A stretch of 45,117 nucleotides of DNA, from assembly GCA_902782145.1 (NCBI GenBank), contig CACZLZ010000022.1:1-45117 (forward strand), in the 5' to 3' direction. Shown piece after piece: positions 1-8,250 of this stretch (position 1 is the first letter of the stretch; each line of letters starts with the position of its first letter). The notes under the pieces were generated by a model. The model was not told the origin of the DNA and did no database searches. It was given only the letters and a program-made list of their open reading frames with translations. This stretch comes from an uncultured Aeromonadales bacterium. Its GTDB lineage: Bacteria > Pseudomonadota > Gammaproteobacteria > Enterobacterales > Succinivibrionaceae. The position numbers were made by a program, and so were the translations under genes.

Positions 1-2
1 TC

Positions 3-44
3 AGGTTGAAGCTTGGTGGTAATACCATTAAGAATTTGATCTAA
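3..44 (+). CDS. possible 3' end of a gene truncated by the window edge
   Basis: One forward frame is open from the window edge to a TAA at 42-44 and would encode a 13-residue tail ending KNLI. A good intrinsic terminator begins 9 nt later, so some transcript ends here. The tail is too short to identify. The short repeats that follow look like IS ends, so a transposase is possible, but that is inference. Confidence 0.25.
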   Translation, partial: RLKLGGNTIKNLI

Positions 45-52
45 AGAGTTGG

Positions 53-75
53 GCCCGCCTTGTGCGGGCTTTTTT
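53..75 (+). terminator. intrinsic terminator
   Basis: A 6-bp perfect GC stem (gcccgc 53-58, gcgggc 64-69) with a 5-nt loop is followed directly by a run of T. It ends whatever transcript enters from the left edge. Confidence 0.8.
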
Positions 76-109
76 ATTGGTTAGTAAAAAGCCCGCTCTG
101 GCCTCATAT

Positions 110-157
110 CAGCACTTTTTCAATGATTTTTTTGGGGAAAAACAGCACTTTTTCAAT
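110..157. repeat. 15-bp direct repeats, IS-end-like
   Basis: The 15-mer cagcactttttcaat occurs at 110-124 and again at 143-157. A related element, gacacttttgcaaaa, follows near 176-190. Several short related repeats just past a terminator resemble the multi-repeat ends of IS21-type elements. No transposase is visible in the window, so this is only a suggestion. Confidence 0.35.
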
Positions 158-395
158 AGAATTCTGGGCAAATTTGACACTTTTGCAAAAACGATCCGCT
201 GGTAGACCGCTGTGACGGTTGCATCTGTGTCCTGATTACATTGCGGCATTCCCTTCAGAATTCCCGTTTCAGACCGGCTGTACGACTGAACCTGACTGAC
301 TGGGGGCTTCCCGGATCGAAGCCATGCGGCCTTATTCGGCATCTGAGCCTGGTTAGGCGCTGACATATGGTCAGAACTGCGGATCCCAAAGCAGT

Positions 396-749
396 GAAAC
401 CTGCTCATGGCATAGGAGAACGCTGATCCTGGATCTGTTGAAAAGATGTTCCAGCATGGGTAGAAGGGTGTTCTCGATCCTGTGGAAAAGCGTGTCATTA
501 AGTGCAGAACAGTGCTCACGGGCAAGGGGAATGCTGTTCAGAGATAAGGAGAACGGTGGTTCATTAACTGTGGAAACCTGCTCATGGCATAGGAGAACGC
601 TGATCCTGGATCTGTTGAAAAGATGTTCCAGCATGGGTAGAAGGGTGTTCTCGATCCTGTGGAAAGGCGTGTCATGAAGTGCAGAACAGTGCTCACGGGC
701 AAGGGGAATGCTGTTCAGATATAAGGAGAACGCTGTTTCATCAACTGTG
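396..749. repeat. 177-bp tandem repeat, two copies, built of ~44-nt monomers
   Basis: Copy 1 is 396-572 and copy 2 is 573-749. They differ at six positions by my count (about 97% identical), and a third copy starts with gaaac at 750 and then diverges. Each unit splits into four degenerate monomers of about 46, 46, 42 and 43 nt. A monomer begins with a tgttca/tgctca-like element, has an aggagaacg-like core, and in three of four cases ends in ctgtggaaa or a variant. A further decayed monomer is recognisable near 804-853. Monomer lengths are not multiples of three, so the open frames across the array are probably incidental. Function unknown. Confidence 0.85.
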
Positions 750-759
750 GAAACGGGGC

Positions 760-1734
760 TCACGGAGGGACCGCATGTATGCTCACAATCATCCGGAATG
801 ATGTGTCACAGATCAGCTGAACGGGTGTCATGAATGTCTGCTATTGTGGCCCTGAACCACTGAACCTTACGAACTTGCATTTTTCTGGAGGAAGAATGCC
901 GGATCAGGGAACTGATTGCGCTTCAGGAAGATCGGGATCGTGAAGGGAAGCGGGAACGGAGCGGGCGTGGAAACGAGTTCGGATTTAGTTGCTGCTGGTG
1001 TTCTCAGGCGCAAGGCGGGCTCAGTGCATGGCAAAGCGGAGCATAGGTCCTGGAACACCCGGGAGGAACAGTCATGGCAGGGAGAGCTCCGTCCGTTGCC
1101 TGTTTCCGGGAAGGTGAGGCGCCATTGGGAATACCTGCTGATCATAGAAAGGCTGGATCTGTAACCGGTTCCGAGTTCTGATCCGATCATGTGGTACAGG
1201 GTAGGGGCTGCGTAGGGGAACACAGAGGGCGGTTCAGCGGGGGATCTGGGAGAGAGTGCTACGGATCTCGTGAACCTTCCCGGCAGGGAACTGCCTGCCA
1301 CCTTCAGCAGCGGTGCCGTCCTTACCTTTTCAGCAACACCCCTTTCTTCCGTCCGGAGACTCAGCGGATCTGCTGTTGTGCCGGTGGCGGATCATGACGG
1401 TTCCGTTTGCTCCAGTTTCAGGAGCCGGCCGTCCCGAACCTGGATCGGCGTCAGTCCCGGATCTCAGTTGTTTTTAGGGAGCCGGGACCGCCAGCCAGAG
1501 GCTTTGATGCCTGGCCACGGATCTTCCCGCCCCTTTTTCCGCCGTTTAGCCGATCCCGGATCCGTCCGCTCCGGATCTCTTCCGCTTCACCGGGCCAAGG
1601 GAATGCCTTCCCCGGGGGAGGATGGCAGATCGGGTGCTGTCCGGCCAGCGATCAGTCCTATGAACTGCCCAGGATCGCCCCGTGAACGGCCACCAGATGC
1701 CGCCGCCGGCGTCCCGGCGGCGCCTCTGCTCCGG
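760..1734. other. gene-free stretch
   Basis: No frame on either strand has a recognisable product, a good start with a Shine-Dalgarno, or similarity to a family I know. The sequence becomes progressively more GC-rich and GATC-rich to the right. A GC hairpin with an 8-bp stem (1701-1708 with 1715-1722) lies just beyond the ppnN stop but has no T-tract, so it is at best a weak terminator. I see nothing else here. Confidence 0.6.
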
Positions 1735-3087
1735 TTATTCCACCAGGCGGTAGCAGGGGGTGTACTCTTCCTGGGACAGTTTCATCCGGTTCTGCTGAAC
1801 CATTTCACTGAGCAGGATATCGATATTCCTGAGGATCTCCGGATCTCCGTGGAGCTCATAGGGACCGTGCTTCTGGACCATCTCCATGCCCTCGGGCTTC
1901 ACGTTACCGGATACTATGCCGGAGAAGGCGTTGCGCAGGTTGGTGATCAGGCTGCTCAGGGGCTGATCCTTGGTGAGGTTCAGGGCCCGCATGCTTTCGT
2001 GGGTGGCGGTGAAGTGCTCCTGGAGTACCGGATTGATCTTGAGGTTCCAGTTAAAGTAGAAAGAGTCGCTGAGGTTGATCCGCTTCTCCATGACCTGGAC
2101 GGCGCCGTCGGCGCAGATATCCGCCACCCGGTCAGGGTTGTCGATGACGATGTCGTACTGGCGAGCAGCCTCATCTCCCAGGGCATTGCGGATGAACCGG
2201 TCCAGCTCTTCAAAATACCGCTCTGAGCTCCGGGGCCCGGTGAGCACCAGGGGCACCGGCTGATCATTGTTGCCCCGGTCGGTCTTGATCCCCAGGATGA
2301 ACATCAGCTCCTCTATGGTTCCGGGCCCGCCGGGGAAGATCACGAAGCAGTGGCCCAGGCGCATGAAGGCCTCCAGGCGCTTTTCAATGTCGGGCATGAT
2401 GATGAGCTCGGTGACCATGGAATTGGGGGGCTCAGAGGAGATGATGGACGGCTCGGTGAGCCCCAGAAAGCGGCCGTTGTTGATCCGCTGCATATTGTGA
2501 CCGATGGCGGCGCCGTGCATGGGGCCCTCCATGGCGCCGGGACCGCAGCCGGTGCAGATGTTCATTTTCCGGAGTCCCAGGGCGTAGCCTATCTTCTTGG
2601 TGTAGGCATACTCCTCCTTGCTGATGGAGTGACCTCCCCAGCATACCACCATGTTGGGCTCCACCCCGGAAATGAAGGCCCGGGCGTTGCGCAGAATATG
2701 GAACACCAGGTTGGTGACCGCATTCTGATCGCCGATCTGCTGATCCAGAATGCTCCGCTGGCTTTCTGTGTAGACAATGTCCCGGAGCACGCTGAACAGG
2801 TGCTCCTCGATGACCTTGATCAGGTGGCCGTTGATGAAGGAGGTCTCCGGGGGGTTGTAGAGCTTGAGCTTGATCCCCCGCTCCTTGGAGATGACATCAA
2901 TGGCAAAGTCCCGGTATTTGGCGAACAGGGCGGAGGGATCGTCAGTCACCGTGCCGCTGTTCAGCACCGCCAGGGCGCATTTTCTGAACAGTTCATACAG
3001 GTGTCCGTCAGCGGTCTTTTCCAGCAGGGCGACCTCTGACTGGGAAAGCTGGCTCATGGACTTCTCAGGATGGATGTATGTGATCAT
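1735..3087 (-). CDS. ppnN: pyrimidine/purine nucleotide 5'-monophosphate nucleosidase PpnN (YgdH), LOG family
   Basis: This cytoplasmic enzyme hydrolyses nucleoside 5'-monophosphates to base and ribose 5-phosphate. In E. coli it is controlled by (p)ppGpp and takes part in nucleotide salvage. The 450-residue protein is collinear with E. coli PpnN as I recall it. It has an N-terminal segment beginning MITYI, the GGHS motif near 151, GCGPGAMEGP at 180-189, the LOG-family PGGPGTIEE at 252-260, and a conserved C-terminal domain to the end. The ATG at 3087 is chosen because AAGGAG lies 8 nt upstream; an upstream in-frame start would add 10 unconserved residues. It is a single-gene unit facing away from its neighbour. 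A TATGAT that could be its -10 lies at 3118-3113. Confidence 0.95.
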   Translation of the reverse strand: MITYIHPEKSMSQLSQSEVALLEKTADGHLYELFRKCALAVLNSGTVTDDPSALFAKYRDFAIDVISKERGIKLKLYNPPETSFINGHLIKVIEEHLFSVLRDIVYTESQRSILDQQIGDQNAVTNLVFHILRNARAFISGVEPNMVVCWGGHSISKEEYAYTKKIGYALGLRKMNICTGCGPGAMEGPMHGAAIGHNMQRINNGRFLGLTEPSIISSEPPNSMVTELIIMPDIEKRLEAFMRLGHCFVIFPGGPGTIEELMFILGIKTDRGNNDQPVPLVLTGPRSSERYFEELDRFIRNALGDEAARQYDIVIDNPDRVADICADGAVQVMEKRINLSDSFYFNWNLKINPVLQEHFTATHESMRALNLTKDQPLSSLITNLRNAFSGIVSGNVKPEGMEMVQKHGPYELHGDPEILRNIDILLSEMVQQNRMKLSQEEYTPCYRLVE

Positions 3088-3118
3088 GGGAGTCTCCTTT
3101 TCTCTTCTACATATCATA

Positions 3119-3782
3119 GACAGGAAAGGGGCGTCGGCAACAGATCTGTGCCGGATTTCCGCTCAATTCTGCGGTACCGGGCATTTTCCGGCAGCGCCGG
3201 TCCGTCTTAAGGATGGGCGCTTGGCCTTCCGGTTGCGGTGCGGGCCGGGTGCCGGACAGATCCTGCCGAGGAGCCGGACAGACCCTGCCAGGGTACAGGA
3301 GGGATCCGGCTGCAACATGACATGCCAGGAGATGGGGAGGGCATTGCCGTCCTGTGGAGGCGTGCTCAGGCAGCCGGTCAGGGGAGGCACACTGACATGC
3401 TGGCAGGTGAGGTGAGGGGAGGCAGGGCAGGGAACTGAGAGGGTTGCAGGAGCCGCAGCCGGGGCGTGCTGAGGCCGGCCGGTGGGGAAGATCAGTGATC
3501 CCGGGACGGCCGGATCCCGGAGCACGGCAGGTCCCGGCCGGGACTGGTTACGGGTGTCTTGGCAGGAGGAGATCTGTTTTCGTCCGGGTGCCATGAGCCA
3601 CCCACAGCAGCCGGGCGCCTCTTCCGGTCGCCTTCCGTCGCACCCGGCAGATGGCCGTTTTTCCGGGCGCCTTTTTCAGCGGCTCCTGCCGCCTCATGGT
3701 GCGGGGATCAGGTGCCCGGCTACCGGGATCTGGCAGTCGCCCCGGCCTTGCCTTCCGGCAAAAGGGTGATCCGCCTCATATA
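3119..3782. other. gene-free intergenic stretch between divergent ppnN and malM-like genes
   Basis: The frames open here encode Pro/Arg/Gly-rich shadow peptides with no family resemblance. The region is very GC-rich until about 3760, where it becomes AT-rich just before the malM-like promoter. It includes an imperfect 17-bp direct repeat, gccggacaga(t/c)cctgcc, at 3251-3267 and 3273-3289. I see no RNA gene. Confidence 0.55.
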
Positions 3783-3811
3783 TTCATAATTTAAGCGTTT
3801 CATAGTAAAAT
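3783..3811 (+). promoter_or_regulatory. predicted sigma-70 promoter of the malM-like gene
   Basis: A -35-like TTCATA (3783-3788) and a -10-like TAAAAT (3806-3811) are separated by 17 nt in an AT-rich patch, about 55 nt before the GTG start. It was found by eye only. Confidence 0.5.
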
Positions 3812-3866
3812 CCCGCTATCTTACGTACTTTTTTAGATCAGATTGCTGTTAGTTAAGGTGACAAGA

Positions 3867-4955
3867 GTGAAGAAGGCAACCCTCTTTCTGTTATGCGGCG
3901 CGCTTTTCCTGGGAACCGGCTGCGAGACCATGAACCACATCATGACCTACCATTCGCCGGCCAATATTACGGTTGAGGAGTCCGACAAGATCTTCGGTAA
4001 GCTCCGGGTGGCGTCCAATGTCTTTGACGGTGCGGTGATTGTCAGAAGCGGCATGACGGATGAGGTGACCTTTGACGAGAAGTCCCAGGTGTATGACTTT
4101 GAGACCGGCCGCAGCGTGTTCAGGACTTACAACCTGCCCCTCAACGCCACCAACCTGCGCATCGATATCAGCGTGCAGATCGGGGAGACGGTGTTTGCCC
4201 CCACCGTGGCGCTGCTGAACAAGGAGCGCAAGCTCATCAAGATGTTTGACTTCAACAGTTTTGAGTACCGTCCCTACAATGATGTGGTGGCGGAGTCCCT
4301 GAAGTTCCGGTTCACCCTCAACAACTTCTCCGCCGGGGACAATGCGGTGGCCTACATGGTGATCTTCACCAAGGATCAGGATCTGAAGACCTCCACCCAG
4401 GTGGTCCATCCGGCCAAGCTCTTCGCCAAGTCCCATCGGGAGGAGATCCCTGATATCGCCGATCCCCTCATCCCCCATTCCCGGCTGGGTGTGGTCACGG
4501 TGAACTTCTCCATGGATGCCGGGGACATTGACTCCGTGTCGGACTTCCTGGATGCCCTGAAGGGCCCCATCTGGGGCGGTGAGAACCACCAGTATATTGC
4601 TGATGACGATGACGGTAGCGTGGTGCGTCCCGGCTCTTCTACCCAGAGCGGCATGCGGGCGGTGAACCCCGTCGGGGATCAGCACGCCTCCGGGACCGCA
4701 ACTGCTCCCCGGGCCGCAACGTCTGCCGCTGCCGCACCTGCTGCCCAGACCCGGGCAGCCGCTCCCCGTGCCGCCCCCGGGACCATGATGAAAGAAACTG
4801 AGACCATGTACAACGGCATGATTGAGTCGGCGGTGAAAGCCGGGAATGTCTCCAAGGCCATGCAACTGGCTGAGGAGGCGGTGAACGCCGGATCGGCCAC
4901 CGCCAACGACACCCTGAACCGTGCCCTGAGAAACTACGGTCGGAGCGGCAAATAG
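3867..4955 (+). CDS. MalM-family periplasmic/outer-membrane lipoprotein
   Basis: The 362-residue protein resembles MalM, the maltose-operon periplasmic protein of unknown mechanism. Shared features are a beta-rich middle with a ThrThr/SerThr-Gln-x(3-4)-Pro-Ala-Lys segment, an IPDIADP-type segment, an Ala/Pro-rich linker, and a C-terminal helical part starting at KETETMYNGMIESAVKAG that parallels the MalM C terminus. The GTG at 3867 is preferred because AAGGTGA lies 6 nt upstream and the signal peptide then begins MKKATLFLLCG. TTG 3843 and GTG 3858 are alternatives. Cys19 follows LGTG, an atypical lipobox (Gly at -3), and Glu at +2 would predict outer-membrane sorting. No mal genes or malT-type neighbours are present, so a maltose role is not implied by context. 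Confidence 0.8.
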   Translation: MKKATLFLLCGALFLGTGCETMNHIMTYHSPANITVEESDKIFGKLRVASNVFDGAVIVRSGMTDEVTFDEKSQVYDFETGRSVFRTYNLPLNATNLRIDISVQIGETVFAPTVALLNKERKLIKMFDFNSFEYRPYNDVVAESLKFRFTLNNFSAGDNAVAYMVIFTKDQDLKTSTQVVHPAKLFAKSHREEIPDIADPLIPHSRLGVVTVNFSMDAGDIDSVSDFLDALKGPIWGGENHQYIADDDDGSVVRPGSSTQSGMRAVNPVGDQHASGTATAPRAATSAAAAPAAQTRAAAPRAAPGTMMKETETMYNGMIESAVKAGNVSKAMQLAEEAVNAGSATANDTLNRALRNYGRSGK

Positions 4956-5370
4956 CATAGGTACCCAGGGCGCCCCAATCCGCCGGGATCCGGGAGTTCC
5001 TTCCGGATCCCACCAGATCCCGGATCCTGGGCAGGGAGGCCGGATCAGGGAGTGGAGGCATGATCCTGGCTGATCCGGGCGGGGAAGGCAGGATCAGTAC
5101 GGGAACCCAAGGATCCCGGATCCGGGCACACAGCTCCGGAACCTCCGCGCAGGACAGGAGCAGCTGTCATGATGTCAACCAGTCCTGTTCCGGGTTCCCG
5201 CCTTCCGGGTTTCACCATCTCCCGGTTTTTCTTCTGCCCGCTTTTCTGACCGCCTGCCGGCTCCTTCCGGAAGCCTTTTCTTTTCCTCTCTTCCTTCTTC
5301 TCCTGCTGTCCGTCTGGCATCCGCTGACAGTCACAGACTTCCGGCACCGGTCTTCCCGTCTCCCGAAATG
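4956..5370. other. convergent intergenic region, GATC-dense then pyrimidine-rich
   Basis: There is no gene. Positions 4981-5125 carry ten GATC sites by direct count. Positions 5215-5330 are a long pyrimidine-rich tract on the plus strand. Both flanking genes end here. Confidence 0.6.
5259..5285 (+). terminator. possible intrinsic terminator of the malM-like gene
   Basis: A short hairpin (ggctcc 5259-5264 with ggaagcc 5269-5275, one bulged A, loop ttcc) is followed by ttttcttttcc. It lies about 300 nt after the stop codon, so the assignment is tentative. Confidence 0.4.
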
Positions 5371-8106
5371 CTATCCTTCCGGTTTTCCTTTTCTGCCGGC
5401 TGCCGGTGGCGCCTTCTCCGGAGTGTCCTTCTCCTGGGGCCTGGAGGTGCCCACGGCGGCGGTGAGCTTCTGCCGCAGCTCCTCCTTCTCCTCCATGTTC
5501 AGGGACCGTCCATGGAGGCTGATGGTGAAGCCGTCGTCGGCCCGCTCCCCGGTGGTGGCGATCCTGGCCGCCAGGATGTTCATGCCCTCCTGCTGGAAAA
5601 CCCGGGCGATGGATGCCAGCAGTCCCGGCCGATCCAGGGCGGACACCTCCAGGTGGGTCACCCCCTGCTGGTCGGCCCCGGGGATGTCCAGGTAGGACAC
5701 CGAGGGGCGGATGTTGAACTGCCGGTACCGGGCGGGGATCTCCGGGACCGGGGGCACCGGAGAGTCCTGGGAGATGAGGTTCTGCATCAGGTACTTCTTC
5801 AGAGGTCCGAAACTCTCCGGGCTCAGGGGCTGGGCATTCCGGTCCATCACGGTGAAGGTGTCCAGGATGAAGCCGTCGGAGGATCCCAGGATGGTGGCGC
5901 TCAGGACCGAGATCCGCCGGGCGGAGAGCAGGGCGGCTATCCGGCTGAAGATCCCCAGCCGATCCTTCATATAAATGAAGAGCTCTGTGCCCAGGCGGTT
6001 TACGGATTCTCCGAAGACGATCACCGGCAGATCCCCGCCGCCGTAGCCCAGGATATGCTCCGTGTGGCGCCGGATCTGGGGCGGGGTGTGGCGGACGAAG
6101 TAACTGGCGTCAAAGGTGTCCCAGAGTTTCCGGATCCCCTCCGCCGGCAGGCCGCCGGCAGTCAGATCCGCCATGACGGTCCGGCGGGTCTCCTCCATCT
6201 GGAGTTTCCAGTCCACAGGGTGCTCCGGATCCTGGCGCAGGATCCGCCGGGTGGCGTAGTACAGCTCCCGGAACAGGGCGTCTTTCCAGGAGTTCCAGGA
6301 GGTGCCGTTGGTGGCGCAGATATCGGCGACGCTTAAGCAGTACAGGTAGTCCAGGCGGTTCTCGTCCCCCACCAGGGAGGCGAAGTCGGCGATGACATTG
6401 GGATCGGAGATATCCCGGCGCTGGGCGGTGTTGGAGAAGTCGATGTGGTGGCGCACGAGCCAGGTCACCGTGCGGGCCTCAGCCGGGGGCAGTTCGTGGA
6501 GGGCGCAGAAGCGCTCACTGATCTCGGCTCCCACCTGGGCATGGCCGCCGCCCCGGCGGCCCTTGCCGATGTCATGGAGCAGGGCGGCCAGGCACAGCAG
6601 GGGCTGCCGGGGGAGGTTCCGGTAGATGTCCCGGAACAGGTTCAGGGCGGGATCCCCGGCGGAGGGTTCCTGGCAGGAGGGATCTGTGAAGGCGAAAATG
6701 TTGGCCACGGTGCGGTAGGTGTGCTCGTCCACGGTGTACTCGTGGAACATGTCAAACTGCATCAGCCCCGTCAGGCGCACCCACTCGGGCATATACATGG
6801 CCATGATCCCGTGGCGCATCATCAGCTTCAGGGGCAGCAGCATCCCCGGGCCGCTGGCCAGGATCCGCAGAAAGCTCCGGCGGCAGCGGGGATCGTCCTC
6901 CAACTGCCCCCGGCTGGTGTTCTTGAGCTCTCTGATGCTGCGCACGCAGTCGGGATGCAGCCCCGTGACCGGCTGGCCGTCCCCCCGGCTGTTGAGATCT
7001 GCTGCCGTTTCCATGAGATCCATGACGGCGGCGGGATCCCGGCGGAACAGGGTGGGATCCACCAGATCCAGCAGGGTGCCCCGGAGCAGGAAGCTGGCGC
7101 TGAGAAAGCGGATCCGGGGCGGGTTTTCGTCCCGGAAGATGGCCTCTTCGTAGCGCTGGAGGATGATGTGGTTGATCTCCTCGATCTGCCGGGTGTTCTG
7201 GTAGAAGTTGATCATCAGGTTCTCCACCGGGGTGTTGCCCTCCCCGATGTACCCCAGCATCCTGGCCACCGCCACCTGGCGGTCAAAGGTCAGGCGGTTG
7301 TCATTGCGCCGGCAGCCGAACTGCAGGGCAAAGCGCACCTTCCAGAGGAAGTAGGCGCTGAACAGGAGATCCCTCAGCTCCCCGGGGGTGGCGAAGCCCT
7401 GCTGGCAGAGCTCCTCCGGGCGGACGGCCCCGGTGAACTTCCGGGCGATCCACATGATGGTCTGCACATCCCTGAGCCCCCCCCGCATGTTCTTCAGATC
7501 CGGCTCCAGGCGGTTCATGGTGTTCTTCAGGGAGGCGTGGCGCCGCTGCTGCTCCTCCATCTTGGCCCGGAAGAACTTCTTTACGGGCCAGAAGGACTCA
7601 TCCTCCACGGCGCTGTTCAGCTGGCTGTAGGTCTCATCCGAGCCGCAGATCAGCCGGCGCTCCAGCAAGTTGGTGGCAATGGTCAGATCACTGCTGCCGG
7701 CGCTGACGCATTCTGCCACTGTGCGCACCGCATGCCCCACGTCCAGTTTCAGATCCCAGAGCAGGGTGACAAACTGACCCACCCGGTCCCCGGCTTCCGG
7801 GGTCAGGGGATCCCGGGTGAGCACCAGGACGTCAATGTCGGTGAAGGGGTGCAGCTCCCGTCTTCCGTAGCCTCCCACCGCCACCACGGCCAGATCTGGT
7901 GTGAGATCCAGAGAGAACTGCCGGTGCAGGCGGCGCAGGAGCAGATCAATGAAGCTGCAGCGCATCTCCGCCAGATCCACAATGCTCTCCCCCCGGAGGA
8001 AGAGGGCGGCCAGATGGCGGCTCACGGTCTCATTGAGTTGCCGTCCGGTCTCCCTGGTGATCACCCGGTCTCCCAGGTACCGCTCCAGAACCCTGGCCAT
8101 GTCCAT
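5371..8106 (-). CDS. glnD: bifunctional PII uridylyltransferase / uridylyl-removing enzyme GlnD
   Basis: GlnD is the glutamine sensor that uridylylates and deuridylylates PII proteins (GlnB/GlnK) and so controls glutamine synthetase and nitrogen genes. In the 911-residue protein the nucleotidyltransferase motif GGYGRRELHPFTDID starts near residue 78. An HD phosphohydrolase motif (LLHDIGKG, His-Asp near 511-512) provides the removing activity, and two ACT domains start near 707 and 819. The start at 8106 (MDMARV) is chosen because AGGAGG lies 8 nt upstream. An ATG at 8178 would add 24 residues and has only a weak ribosome site. Length is close to the roughly 890 residues usual for the family, with a charged, Pro-rich C-terminal tail of about 20 residues. 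It lies downstream of map on the same strand. Confidence 0.97.
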   Translation of the reverse strand: MDMARVLERYLGDRVITRETGRQLNETVSRHLAALFLRGESIVDLAEMRCSFIDLLLRRLHRQFSLDLTPDLAVVAVGGYGRRELHPFTDIDVLVLTRDPLTPEAGDRVGQFVTLLWDLKLDVGHAVRTVAECVSAGSSDLTIATNLLERRLICGSDETYSQLNSAVEDESFWPVKKFFRAKMEEQQRRHASLKNTMNRLEPDLKNMRGGLRDVQTIMWIARKFTGAVRPEELCQQGFATPGELRDLLFSAYFLWKVRFALQFGCRRNDNRLTFDRQVAVARMLGYIGEGNTPVENLMINFYQNTRQIEEINHIILQRYEEAIFRDENPPRIRFLSASFLLRGTLLDLVDPTLFRRDPAAVMDLMETAADLNSRGDGQPVTGLHPDCVRSIRELKNTSRGQLEDDPRCRRSFLRILASGPGMLLPLKLMMRHGIMAMYMPEWVRLTGLMQFDMFHEYTVDEHTYRTVANIFAFTDPSCQEPSAGDPALNLFRDIYRNLPRQPLLCLAALLHDIGKGRRGGGHAQVGAEISERFCALHELPPAEARTVTWLVRHHIDFSNTAQRRDISDPNVIADFASLVGDENRLDYLYCLSVADICATNGTSWNSWKDALFRELYYATRRILRQDPEHPVDWKLQMEETRRTVMADLTAGGLPAEGIRKLWDTFDASYFVRHTPPQIRRHTEHILGYGGGDLPVIVFGESVNRLGTELFIYMKDRLGIFSRIAALLSARRISVLSATILGSSDGFILDTFTVMDRNAQPLSPESFGPLKKYLMQNLISQDSPVPPVPEIPARYRQFNIRPSVSYLDIPGADQQGVTHLEVSALDRPGLLASIARVFQQEGMNILAARIATTGERADDGFTISLHGRSLNMEEKEELRQKLTAAVGTSRPQEKDTPEKAPPAAGRKGKPEG

Positions 8107-8250
8107 CAGCCTGTCCTCCTGCTGTCGCCTGAGGTGTGTCCGCCTCGTCTCACCTTGCCTCACCGCAACTGATCTCATCTCATTCCGCTACATCCCGCCT
8201 TCCGGAGCCCTAGGGGATCCCCGGGTGCCGGCGCTTCACATGCCGGCGCC

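Noticed and set aside
396-749. CRISPR array
   Set aside because: There are only two long near-identical units without spacers, and no cas genes.
371-763. 130-codon minus-strand frame with two 59-residue repeats across the tandem array
   Set aside because: The underlying monomers (about 46, 46, 42 and 43 nt) are not multiples of three and the frame has no ribosome site. Both strands are open merely because the 177-bp unit is divisible by three.
1270-2226. 318-codon plus-strand frame
   Set aside because: Most of it is the antisense of ppnN, whose minus-strand frame has clear family motifs. The rest is Arg/Pro/Gly-rich with no start signal.
3163-3594. 143-codon minus-strand frame in the ppnN-malM gap
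   Set aside because: Pro/Arg/Ser-rich composition, no Shine-Dalgarno, and overlapping open frames on the other strand. It looks like random GC-rich DNA.
6445-8172. 575-codon frame antisense to glnD
   Set aside because: A shadow of glnD with low-complexity composition and no ribosome site.
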